Positions 27,501 through 41,100 of a stretch of DNA of 64,000 nt are shown here, one piece after another (positions within the stretch are counted from its first letter, which is position 1; every line of letters starts with the position of its first letter). A program made the translations under genes and the position numbers. Source of the DNA: Lutjanus erythropterus (taxonomy: Eukaryota; Chordata; Actinopteri; Lutjaniformes; Lutjanidae); the NCBI GenBank assembly GCA_020091685.1, contig CM034595.1, positions 16,736,025 through 16,800,024 on the forward strand. The letters run 5' to 3'. Below the pieces are notes generated by a model, which did no database searches, had not been told where the DNA came from, and saw only the letters and a list, made by a program, of their open reading frames with translations.

Positions 27501-30500
27501 AACAAGCAAACTTGCACGTCAAACGCAGTAAAAAAAACAAAAACAAAACAGGGTTAAATAGCAAGCAGCAGTACATTGGGTTAAAGAACTACATTTGGTT
27601 AGAACACTAAGATGGACAAGATTTATCATGACGAATACCTGAGTAGTTAAGAGCAGGGGCAGAAGCCATTTTAGGCTGGAGAACTGGAAAACATGACAAG
27701 GTTTTAAAAAACACATGAAATCACTAATGGATAACTGACCTGCGTCAAAAAGAATCAAATAATCTGTTGTATTTCCATTTCTGTAGAACCACAACACACT
27801 GGTAGAATTTAACCACAGGAAGAAACTCTAATGATAAGACATACAACATGATTTGTAGATTTTCCTCAATTAACCATGTCACGTGTCCTTCATAATAACA
27901 TTGAAAGGCTGATTACTAAATTACAACCATTACCTAACAGTATTTGGCCATAAACATGACATAATCTTCTACATGTTCTTCCTTATGTCATTCATGGCCC
28001 TTCCCATAAGATGACACTCTGTGACAAGAACAACATCTATAAATGGGTGTGGACTGTTCCCATGGCAATGAACCATAAGATCAGATCTTGGACTGTAATT
28101 CAGCTTCCTACCAGATAAAGGACGAATAATTATTGTAAATCCAGAGATAAATTGTATTTACCAAGGTTCTAGTAGAAGAACATATTGTAAAGACACAACA
28201 TAGGATTATATTTTTATTTATGCTCTGTTGTACCTGCTGCTTCTTAAACCAATATTGGCTCTGACTGTATAAAATTTCATGTCAACATGCTGGTCATGCT
28301 GTACTGTGGAATATAATGTTACGCTGTTTTTTTTTGGTTGACTGCACTGAAAGTGCCAGCTACTGGCTGAGGTGGCATGATATATATAGCATATACAACA
28401 ACATTCATGTTTTGGTACAATATGACTTTTATTTATCTTACTTACACTGTCAGTGTTAAGCTTTAAGTTCCCTACAGGAAAATTATCATTTCTCCTGTAC
28501 TCATCCACAAATATGTCAGAGAGTCAGCCACAGGGGACTCTGTAAGATGTTAGGCATGCAGTCTCAGTCTCTGTCCAGGCCAGTCACATCACCCTTATTC
28601 TAAACAGTCCACCTAAGTTTGAAAATCTGTATAGAGGCTAAAGGGAAACAAACAAACAAACATAGGCTCTCCCATAAATCATTTCATCTGGTTTCAAGGA
28701 GAATCCAATCCAGTGGCAGGTATTAAGAATAACTATAGACTGCTCTTGTTTGCTTATGTAGGTCATACAGAAGCTTTAGTATTAAACTGAGGTTGTTTCA
28801 TAACAAGTTAAAAAGTCTTTGTAGTACATTTAAGATAAAACTGTCAAGTTTGGAGGATAGTTAAAACTTAGGGAAAGGAGAATATATTTTTTACCCTAAT
28901 TTCACTTAATATGCATTTGTTTGTCTGTATATGTGTTCATATATTTTACAAAGACACTGATTCAGTATAATAATAGTGCGTGCTACAGAAACTGCTTTGG
29001 GGATGATATTACTTTGCATGCAGCAGCAGATAATATGACACAATAGCTGGACAAGCCAAGGCACCTATCAGTATCCATGATGACTTATTTGATCTGCTTT
29101 AATTAGCTGACTAACATCAGCCACCACTGTCACAGAACATAAACCCAGGCTCGGCTCTATTCATTTTTTTGTTAATTGAATTTCTTCTTTATTTTATTGA
29201 AAATAATACAACTATTTTTCCATTAAAACCTAATCTAACAATTTAATTATTTAAAAACTTGGCTCTGTTGCTTGTTTTCAGTTTAAACGTGACTGAAACC
29301 CTGACAGAAAATTACATGGATTTAAGTTTACCTAGACTCTGATCGTGTACGTAGAGCTCCTTGATCCCCAGGTCTGACAGAGATTTGTCCAGTTGTAACT
29401 CGTGGCGACTGACACTGTCCTTCAGGAGTAGGACATGTGCAGGGTCAAACTCACACTTGTCACAGATGGCCGGTATCAGAGCCTGGAGTGGTACCAACGG
29501 GTTGACCCGAACCACTGCCTTCTGGCTGCCGTGGTAGTTCACCATCAAACGCACTGTTTTCTGATATGGACAGGGAAGAAGAGTTGAAAAAAATGGATAT
29601 TAATGTCTGCATGGGATAAAAGTCCAGTCAGAGCACGTTGAAAAAATCCTCCCATTCTGCTGTCACAAAACACATATTTTCATTTTCATGTTGTCTGTAT
29701 AGGGCATGCATAAAGAAAAGAGGATAGCTTTGATGGAGGAAATAAGACAGAAAAAAATGTAAAAACTTCAAACTAACTGACTGACATAACAGAGACATGA
29801 TTGATTAAATTCAGCAGTTCAGTAACAACTACCATAATATCAACCAATAAGTCTTGAACATAATAACCAAAGAGCAGACAGTATAGGTCAACTAAATAAG
29901 TTGATGTATGAAGATATGGTATAAATAGATTTGAAGACAAAAGAGCAATGAATGTGAATGAATGAGTAATCAACTTGATCTGAGATGCTTTCTTTTGAGT
30001 TTGAGTTTTCTTTTAGAGAAACAAGTGAATTGTAAAATATGTGGAAATGAAGGGAGCAGAGTGACAGAAACACCTTCAAAGATCCCAAGACACTTTAATA
30101 AATGAGTAACTTAAGGTTAGACTTTGGTTGCTGACAGAAAAAGGAACATTCACTAGGCTGAAGATGATCGTGTATATGTGTGTGCATATATGCATGTGAT
30201 CTTGGATGTGTGTGTGTAATTAGCTAGTTAATCTTACAGCACTACATAGTATTCTGTTATAGAGAACAGACACGCTCTGTTCAGCAGGCTTTATCACTAA
30301 GTGGCTCACATCAGCCTCTATAAAAACACTCAGAAGTCAAGAGCCTGAAGAATTCAGAAAATGGCACTTCAGTCTGTGGCTGTGACATTTAATGTTATTC
30401 AGTGTTATGCATCACTACAAGGAAATAAAGCATTCAGATCGCGGGCTTCTGGCAAGGTCTAATGACTTCTCCAGTAAGCCAGTAGTTTTAACTGTTGTTG

Positions 30501-33500
30501 ATAGATGAATGTATGATGTATCAGCAAGTTAAATGTACGGCTTTTAAGACTTTTTAATGCCACAGTTTAATTAAATTCACAGCCAATTTTGCAATAAAAC
30601 TAAACATTAAATGTGAAAATATAGACGGACTCTTCTAACTAAGTTCTTACATTGTCAGTACAAAATTATAAGTAAGGCAAAATGACAATAACTGGTTGAG
30701 TTGAAGAAGGTAGAATTTACAGTTTCTATGGTGAAAGTCACTTAGACCATGAATTACTATTGTGGTTCTCTGTTTTATTGTTAACACATGGATAGGTAGA
30801 AAGTAAATCCACAGAAACTAGACTGTTTGTTGGTTAGCAAACTAGCTAGCTCCTACATGCCATCCAGACAGACCATGGATGTAGGTCACCACGTAACAAA
30901 AATTGCTAACATGAAAAACAAAAATCTTAAAGACTGTGAAAGGATAACAGAGACATTCGAATTCAACTGTTCTTGATATTACCAAAGATTAAACATACAG
31001 GCATTTTGCACTTGGAGTGAGTTTTAGACCATGCTTGAAGAATTCAGTAAATAAATATTTAAGACCTTCACACACAGAATTTAATACTATTTAATACATT
31101 TTTAGGCCATTAATGAAAAAATGTAAATTTAAGACATTTTAAGACTTTTTAAGGACCTGTAGCCACCCTGTAACCATACAGACGAGTTGTACAGTGGGAG
31201 TCCTTCATATATTTAAAAGTTAGAATACATTGCAGGACTGTTATATAAAGCTGCATTAAATTTTGCTGGATGCATCTAATGAACTGACAGCTGACTGTTC
31301 AGTATATGACAATGGCAAATTAGATACAACAGAGAAGAGAGATGACTGACAGCAGTGTCTGAAATAGTGTCAGTCTCTGGCCTGAGGCCAGGCAGGGTCA
31401 AAGGGAGAGAGAGCAGCCAGTGAGCCCTGAGAAGAGCAGAGAAATAATGCATGGTAACTAAAGGTAAGGCACTCATCAAATATTCAAACTGTAGGAGGAG
31501 AGATGAGGAGAGGCAGAGAAAAAGGGAGAGAGAAAGAGACTAATGCTCAGTAGAAATCATTTCAGATAGGAACTGTAAAATCCGATAACAACAAGACAGA
31601 AAAGGGTACAGGTGATAAAGACAAAAAAGGCACACTTGGACTCAAAAACCAGCGTATGAGAACTAACTCCAGTGTCATGCTGAGTCAGTTCAATCCCAAC
31701 TGGCTTCCTACCTTAGTATATGCCCTTACAGGTTTCACTGGCCTTCCTTTCTGCCAGCACTCAGAGGTAAAAGGTAGAGAAGGGAGGGATGGACATTACA
31801 CAAGGCTACAGGGTAAGGAGCTATCCACATAGTGCATGCAGACTGCACAACTTATGCAAGGCTTTTTCACTGGTATTCTGGACTACATTAATCTACATTA
31901 CAACTAACATGGGTACCTTTGGAATATTTTTTCTAAATCTTACTATCAAGTGTACTCTTATTATTCAATTTGCACTGCAACCCACAAGAACCTAGGCCTA
32001 ACATACCTAATTTCAGCAACTTGAATAAACTGTGAGATGTACTCAAAACTATAAAGCACACAGGACAGAAAGAACATCCAGATCACAATATCAAGCTCCA
32101 CTGTTACTCACCTCTGGCACTTTGGGTGCCGGTCGGCGCACCACTTTCTCTTCCAAGACTTTCTCCTTGATGAGGACACAGGCCACGTTGAGGGAGCCCA
32201 GCAGCACGTTGGGCTTGAACCCCAAAGTGTGGCCCTCGGGCGACAGCAGCTCCAGGGTGTGCAGTGCTGGATTCAGGTGGTAGCGGCTACACAGCTCGAC
32301 CAACAGGTCCATTAGTGCCTTACTGAGAGAGAGAATAAGAGAGAGAAGAGGGAGAGCGAGAGAAAGTGAAAGAGATGGGGTGAAGAGGGAGGGAGGGAGT
32401 TTGGAAGAAAGAACCACAGGAGGAGATGGGGAGAAGGGAGACAGAGAGGCAAGCAGGAGGGAAGATAGGGTTACAAAGTCTACCTAGCTTTAGCTCTGGT
32501 AAAGAGAATAGTAATTACTTCATACAACACAAAAGAGACACACTTGATGTGCTTAGAAGCGTTGATTGATAGACACAAAGAATATGATTTTAAACACTGA
32601 AGTTTTCACAGATACACTAGAGATGGAATGGGGATTAGGGTCCAACTGATACCGTATTTTTTGAGATGGCAATAAGATGGCAATAACTGGGAGTAAAAAA
32701 TATTCAATATCGATATATCAGCCAATATTTTTTTTAATACAGAATATAAAAAACACTTTTGACAAAGGATATTTAACGGTTTAACAATGCTTAACAATAA
32801 ACTATTTTGTTATAAAGTTTCACTTGTATTTCTAATAATTATAAGCCTAAATAAAAAACATAAAAATTAACAAAGTAAACCCAAATAACAAAAAAGGACC
32901 AAATATACATAAATTGCTGCCTATAAAGTTAACACATAAAACAATCAGCATTATGTTCTGTTAAAGTTTTCATATAGGCGCATTTCATACAAAATATATG
33001 CTGATGCCAATATAAACATTTTTGTGATAGGCCAATATCGGGCTGATAATATCATTCAACTAATATATCAGTTGGGCTCTAATGGAAATAGCAGCGATTT
33101 TGACGTGAAGATAAAACTGCTGTCCTTGTAGCATCAGGAGGAGGAGAATTGAAAACAAAACACCCAAAAACAAGAAGAGAAGGCACTCATATACTGTAGA
33201 TTTAATCTGTGTGGTTTATCAGGACAGAAACGTCCACAATAAAAATGGCAGCCAAAAAATCTAGTGACATTAAAAAAAGGTGACAATCAAATTGCAGAGT
33301 CCTTGCTGACATGACAAACTGCTGCTACAGCTGAAGCTCTGAGGTCTGCTTTGCTGCTCTGTGTGTCTGTGTGTGTAGGGGAGTTTAGCTAATGAGGAGG
33401 CCTACAGTACTACCTGTCAATCCTCAGATAAAGAAACCAAGAGACAGTCTCCAATGTTTTCTGAGAACTGCCAGATCAGATGACAGAACTGAGAGAGATA

Positions 33501-36500
33501 CTACTACAAAGGACACCATTGACAATCACTAAGACATGGACACATTCTACAACTAAAACGACAACATGCTTTCAACAGACCCAGTGTCCTCTGTTGGGGG
33601 CTTCTTCAGCTGGTTCACATAGGTTCATTTTTATAAAGGCATGTTAAGTATCCAGGCATTGTTCATTCTAGGGTTGCCCCCTAATAGCTGACTAAAACGT
33701 TAGTCAGTTGAATCACTTGAGACTTAGTCAACCAAGTACATTTTCATTACTCAGCTGCAGAAAAAAACACCTCCAACCCCAATTAGGAGTGTGCTGCTCT
33801 GGACAAAAGTGTTAGGTGGACAGCTGTAACACAAAGCAATAGCACTGGAGTTTTGGGAGGAGTTTTCAGGCCCAGGGAATGATGGTGGGGTGCGTCATTG
33901 GAATCAGCACCAGAACCAGAGCTGGGAGAACAGGTAAAAGAACCAGGCTCAGCAGCCACTGAAGTCACTGCCGCACTTCTGCGGTTAACTGAGCTGTAAC
34001 TGCCATTAGCTAGTTAGGACAGCTAGTGGTCCGCTTCAGCTGGGAGGCCAGTTTGACAAGAGGGAGACTGATTGATTTGAGGTGATTTATAGTGGCTAGA
34101 TTAATATAATGAATATTCATGAGAAGCCTAACCTAATGGTTTGAATTAACAACTACTAGTCGACAACAAAAATCTTGTTCAGGGAAGCCCTCAGTCCTCA
34201 CCATAACATTTTCCACTTACATTTACAAGTTACATTACGGGGACATATTTTCATCTGATGTAGTGGTGCAATCATAAAAATTACATTTTGAGGGATTAAA
34301 AGATGAAAAACATAGATCGGCTCGTGATTGAAATTTACAGTTGTCTCTCTAGCACCTCACAATATTATATCTCAGTATCTACAAGTTGTTGATGCGCTTT
34401 GAAAAACTGGAAAACTGTGTACTATATATACGTAGGCTTGTGTAGTATATAAGATACAGTATTTATGAAAAACTATAATCTGATCTGTAATATTGGAGTA
34501 TTCACATCTCTTACAACAGAGCCACACAGCTGTATTCATTTTGGAATATGAGCACAAAACAGCTTTTTTATAAACTGTTTTTATATTCTTTGCTTTTATC
34601 GTCACCTTGTTAAAATGTCCAAGTACATACAATAAATTAATTAAACCACAACACCTCTGCCTTATCTTATTTATGAATTTATAACTACCACAGTATCAGG
34701 CTTTAATGCTGTTACTAAGCAATGTCAGAAGGTGAACTGTAAACACAGTCCATCTGAAGCTAAAATGCCTGTCCTTTACTACTAATGACAAGTAGCACAG
34801 AGACGGCAACTGGCATTAAGTTTGTCTGTGGTTATTACAAGACCACCTTGTTGTTCTGTACTGAGGAGGAATCCTTGATTTTCTGCCCCAAAGGAGAGAG
34901 CCTCATTAGGGGCAGAGAGAGCATTAGCTGGTAAGCCTTCATCTGTCAGCTCTCTGGGACAAAGCTTGTGCTGAGATGGGGAATGGGACCCCTTGACAAG
35001 GCCCCACTGGCACAGCAACCCAAATAGACCCAGAAACAGGTCTCATGCTATTTGTCTGGTCACTGGCAATGTAGGCCAAAACATAAAATAATTTTGTTCA
35101 GTTAAGCAATTGCTAAGAGCCTCACATTGTGACTATTTTGACTGATATTACAATTGTGACATGATGTTTGATATTAGAGGAAATTCTAAGTCATCATTAA
35201 TTTATTTTTCATTGAAAAACATACAATTATGGTGTGACTTTTGCAGGGATCTGTTCTTAACAAATATGTTTTCTTCAGTATGCAGAATATGATGTGCTGG
35301 CCATCTCTGCAGCATGACAATATTTTATTTAAAATGGTATTTTGACACACAGTTTGCCTTTAATAAACACTTCTCTCTCTGAGATTTGAAAATTGCATCG
35401 GGGAAAATTGCATTTTCAATGAAATTTCGATTAATTGTTCAGCCATACACAAAACCCACGCTGATGAGAGTGACACACCCAGAGTTACTGGGTCCTTGTA
35501 TGCCTGCCTTACCTGCCATCCTCGGTTACAGAAGTCTGGTATCCCTGTGGTAGGGTTAGCTGTAAATCCACAGTGGGCCTCAGTATGTTTTCCTTTGTGT
35601 CCATGCCTGATGTCCCTCCCCCATCAGGTACGGTGTTTCTGAAGATGTGGCGTGGGGCGGGTTGAGGAGCCTGCGGGGGTGGTGGGGCACGTGACTTCAT
35701 TCTCCTCCTAGGAGATGACAATGGCAAAGATAAACACAGGAGACTATTGCTAGAAGTTTTTGTACCAGGTTTTTAATGTAGAGCCTTAGGACAATTACAA
35801 GAGGCATTGATTCCACATGTTCTACTTGAGTATTGCATTTATAATTAACGAATCAATTGAGAAAACATACAGCTAAGTCAAGTAAACAGTGTATTGTGTA
35901 AGCAAAACACCTTGTTCATCTGATGCAATGTTTTCACAATGTGACTCATTGGTTGATTGGCCCATTTTATTATATCATGTTTTTTTTCATGCCCAGACAC
36001 AGGTAAAAGCATGACCCCTTCAAAGTATGGTTGCCATCACATGGAGACTATATGATTAAACGCCCCTACCCATGCTAATCGGCACCAGAAATACTGGTAG
36101 TATTTAAATATTATATGGTAATATTTAAAATATTTATCAATATTTCATTCATGCATGATGCCAGTTATCTGTTGCTGCTAAGACTTTATGCAGCCGCACG
36201 CAACTAGTCAGGGCTGCGGCTCTGTCAGACGGCAGCCCCTCTTGCCCAGCGCGTATGAACCGATCACCCTGGCAACCCCGGATGTTTATATCAGCAAAGT
36301 CGGACAGATGAATGTAGACTGTGACAGAATAAGCTGAAATATATTCACTTGACTGGAGAAACATGTGACCACATTAAGCACACACACAGACATAAACCTG
36401 CAAGCGGAGCTGCTGCTGCTGCTACTGCTAGCACTGCTAACGTTAGCCACACTGTGTGTCAGGCTGGCAGCTAACGTTAGCTCTGTGTCCTCTACCCACA

Positions 36501-38058
36501 GACACTGTGACCCTCTTCGGTCTGAAAAGTTGAAGCATTTAGTGAGTTGTTGTCATGTTTTGTACATTAATGTGTAAGGTTTGTATTGCACAGTGCAAAG
36601 TAGCATTTCAGTGGCATTTAAAGTACAATTTGGCGATTGTAGACTGTGATTAACGTCTTCAAATGGCTCTTAATACACAGTATTTTTTTCGGACAATGTT
36701 AAACATTATAAATTAATAAATTCTACTAAATTTGAACTGTTTTCTGAGTGTTTTCTTAGTGTTAGACTAGTCGACTAGTCTAAATTAAATTTTGTGTTTA
36801 AAGAGAATTAGTCGCCAGGAACATCCCTAGAGCACAAACTCAAGCCAGCACGCCTGTGGTGTTGGTGTGCAGCAGTGAAATGGATCCCCGCTGAAAAACT
36901 TTCCCGCCGTGCACGTTCCGGACATTGTTTGGGCTATTCACTGGTATGGCGGTATATGAAAAATTAATGTCATAACGAAAATAAAGACTGTTTTTTGGTA
37001 CAAACCGGTATACCGCACAGGCCTAATCTCTTTATTTCTTAATCAAAAAATTAAATTATGTAGATATTTTGATTCCTCTGAGTCATCTTGTTTATCTTGA
37101 GTTCAGTCTTAGTTATACAGCACAACAACCAAATGAACACAATCCACCGCCAGCACCTCAAGAGCAGCCTGAATACTAATCACTTCTATCTGTTTTTCTG
37201 TTTCTGACACAACCTTTCTCTTCATTTAGATTACATAACAGTCTACAGAAATGCTGAGATGAACCCCTCTGGGTGTTAAGATAGCCCAGCCCTAAGCAGC
37301 TGCTTATTCCATCTGTTTCTAACACTCCTCTGACATATAATATTCTAATAATTTATAATAATAATAACACCCTCCCTAATATTACTGCCAAGTATTCTAA
37401 TTCATACTTTAAGAAAATACTGCAGTCTCAAATAATCAATTTCTGTTTTCAAAGCAAAAATAATTTCTAAAGGGAAATAATTAACAGCTAGCCAGCTAAA
37501 AACACAATTGTTCAATAAAATGCTCAATAACTGTGCAGATATCTTATATCATATCCCTTGGAAATAGAGCATACAATGAGTGACTTGCAAACAGCCAATA
37601 ATTTAACAGTTGTGTTGTTCAGTTTCACCATTGGCATGTGACACAACAACAGAAACAGCATGGACTGGGGCCCCAGTAGCTTACTTGGTAGAGCATATGC
37701 TCCATGTACTGAGCAATAACCCAGGTTCACTTCCTTCGCTGCACATCATCCCCTCTCTCCCCCTTTTCCTGTCTACCTAATAACAATCATAATAAAGATT
37801 TTAAAAAAGCCCAGAGAAAGATACATCTTTACAAAAAAAAAGAAGAGACAGTGACTGAGAAAATTAATTTGTATTACGGTGAGATCATTCATTCATCCTT
37901 ATTTATTTCTTTTTTTTATTAATTTATTATTGCCTGTGTGCCTCAATAAAGAAAATGGTTAATTCAACCTATTTTCTCCTTGTTGTTAGAAATTCTCAAT
38001 AATTGATATATGCAATGTTTTCTGGCAGCGGTTCATTGTAGTTTTGTCATCTGTCATC

Positions 38059-38095
<37 letters not shown>

Positions 38096-38122
38096 ATATA
38101 CATATATATGTATATATTTATA

Positions 38123-38168
<46 letters not shown>

Positions 38169-41100
38169 CATTACATAAAATGTTTAATTTAGCATTGTAG
38201 TACAACAATTTCCATAGCACAAAAAACTATTCAAAGCAAAAATATTTAGAGGGTTATAAGGCATTTGGTTGGCTCAGGCACAAAGCATGCATAATTTAGT
38301 GTGCTGACATTAGCTCTACGAAAACCATAAATACAGATAGGACACAGATAAGAACCATACTCAAACCACAACTTCTACACAGTGGGTGGAGCTGTGGCGC
38401 ATGTCAATGACATGCTGGCGACAAGATGCTGCTGCTATCTGCACATTTGCCCTCAGCCCAACATAAACTGTACTTAGCCTGACAGAGACAGCTGATTAGA
38501 CAGAAATCAAATACTTCATTCTGCTAACAATGACAAATAGTTATTCTAAAGGTGCCAATGTTTCAGCACGCACTCCATCTCTGTCTTCACAGCACAAATA
38601 TTAGCCTTAGATAACAAAAGAAAAACACCCCACTCACGTCAGAAACAGTCCTTGTGTTGATTAAAGGTTCAAACCGTTTTATATCAGACTGTTTATAAAT
38701 CCAGTTCCAAGGATTAGGCACACTCTCAGAGAGAGTGTGTTGTTCCAGTGGTGTATAATCCAGTATCCTCCAAGGTACTCGTGCCCAGTATAAAGGCTGC
38801 GATAGAACAATGTACGTGAACATAGCACGGTCAGCGGACTCTAACCTGGCTACAGTTAACCATTAACAGTTGAGTCAGATATCAACTAACTCTCAACCAC
38901 AAGACCCATAGTGTCATTGACTCATTATGCAATGCAGAGAGTTTTTCAGTGGATGCATCATGGGAATGACAGACTATAAGGAGTCTAATCACAGTGCAGA
39001 TCATTTCTAACCACTAACTGCAAGGTGCTCTTCCTGAGAGTGTATTTAAAGACATACAGTTTACTCACAAGAAATAGAGAGACGCAAATCATTTTTGCGA
39101 GCAGCTTAGAGACCTGTAAATGTATGACATTTCTGTGTTTTGTCTGGTGAGACTGTGCTTTTGAAAGTAAACAGAACTGGGCTCTGTGGAGCTGTGGGAC
39201 TGGGCCCTGGCCAGGCTTAACACAGTCAGCTAGTATCCTTCTCTCCCTCTCACTTGCTGTTTGTCTCAACATAACATTTCACTCTCCCTCTCTCTCTCTT
39301 TCCCTCTCTTGAACACGCACAAAGACTCCTTTAGGAAAAGCTTCGTCTCCCACAGAGTTAGGATGAGCGAGCATAAATGGAGAGAGAAAGAGCGAGAGAG
39401 TAAAGCAACGAAGAGCAGGAAACTCTGCTCCGGCACAGGAGGGCAGTAAGTGCTGAGCTGCTGCAGGTACTGAGTTACAAATGGGATCAAACACACACAC
39501 ACACACACACATGGAAGGTTACTAATGGACTTCTCAGAACCACTCAGTTCTTTTCACTTGACTAAACAGCATTAACAAAGGTATATTTTTTTCACTATCC
39601 CCTATTACATCTGTTAGCTTTTCTTTTTAACAGGGACAGTTGTTTGTTTAGGTGCAACGTGTGTATGACATTCAAACAAATGTTTTTTAATAGTTTAAAC
39701 AGCAACAATCTAAAACAAACAGATGCTGAATTCAACTTAAACTGCCAGAGGCCTGTAGACTCATGTGGTCAGTGGTAAAATCATCCAGAACAACATCTGA
39801 GCAGCTAAGTGGAAAACAAAGTGAACAGAGAACATCAGAAATGGAATTTTCATTCACTGTTTAGATCAAATATAACACAACAAAGACTACCATGTATACC
39901 ATATTTAGTTTCCCTGGGTCTCTGCAGCAGGTAAATCTGACAGCATTTCATAATAAGTCTAAGACTGACACACAAAAATCACATTATGATTATTTTGACA
40001 GATATTGTATTTGCAATATGATACACTTCTCAAACTAACAGAGGTGTCTGAAATAATGAAGTCTGGAGTTATTGTGGAAAGTCTTGTAGAAGCTGTTTTC
40101 AATTTAATACTATTATCCATTAGATTACAACAAAAACTACAAAGTCATTTTGTAGATAGGAACATTATGGTTAATTAAAATTTTGCATGTTAGCTCTTAC
40201 ATGTGCATGTCACACTGAGATCATGCTGGCGACCAACTATTTCTGAACATATGGTGTGCCACAGTGTTGATGGTGGAGCAGTAATCTCACATGCCTAATT
40301 CTAATGTCTATGTCATTCTTACTGGCATAAAGTGCAGGTTAATCTTCAAAACTGGTGTGTTTCTTTAAGCCAGTGATAATCTGCCTGTTGGCATTGGTTG
40401 GCATTTTGGTTAAATAAAACAGTGCAAAATTAACATAATCATTATTCAGACAAGCCAACATTTGATCAATAGAATATGATATTCACTGGTGTAATATTTA
40501 AGTAAGCACAAACTGTCATAACCTTACCTTTGTTCTCAGTGAAGCAACGGTAATAGTGTAAGACACAGGCCTATACACAGCCTACCAGTCATCCTATTTT
40601 GCTGTCTGTGTGTTAGTCTCTTTAACAGATTAGTCTCAGTATTTGCCTGTCTGTGTGTGTGTGTGTGCGTGCGCGTGTGTGTATGTGTGTGTGTGTAAGT
40701 GCATTTACAGTGTGTGCATACACGTCAGGCTACCTCCTCCCTGACCCAAATACAACCATGCTCACTCCTGATCAAGGTGAATCAATCCTGGATGTGTGAG
40801 TGTGACACTGTTTGTGTGCATGTGTGACTGTGTTTGGATAAAGACACAGATCAGTGTAGATATAGGACAAAATGAAAATAATATATATGCAAACTGCAAA
40901 AAAAAAACTGTCCCACGGAGAGATGGAAAGGGTGAATCACATGATTTCAGGATATAAGCAAAAATTAAATGCTAGTCCATGTCCATGACTGCAACAGTCC
41001 GATTACTGTTGTTAGATGAGAAGTGAAATTACATAACACAGCTCAGACAAACTGGAGACTACCTTGAGGTTTATTTTTTTCTGAGAAAAGAAGTAACTGT

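Larger units (their letters stand above)
32464..35512 (-). other. cobl intron 2 remainder
   Basis: Noncoding. It holds the GATATATC-family copy 2 (32634-33083), a hAT-like stretch (33669-34192) and a repeat-like stretch (about 35060-35445). The remaining sequence, about 34.2-35.0 kb, shows nothing I recognise. Confidence 0.65.

Noticed and set aside
37671-37740. Functional tRNA gene
   Set aside because: The A- and B-box-like motifs are present, but the sequence does not fold into a proper cloverleaf by eye and continues into a SINE body with an A-rich end.
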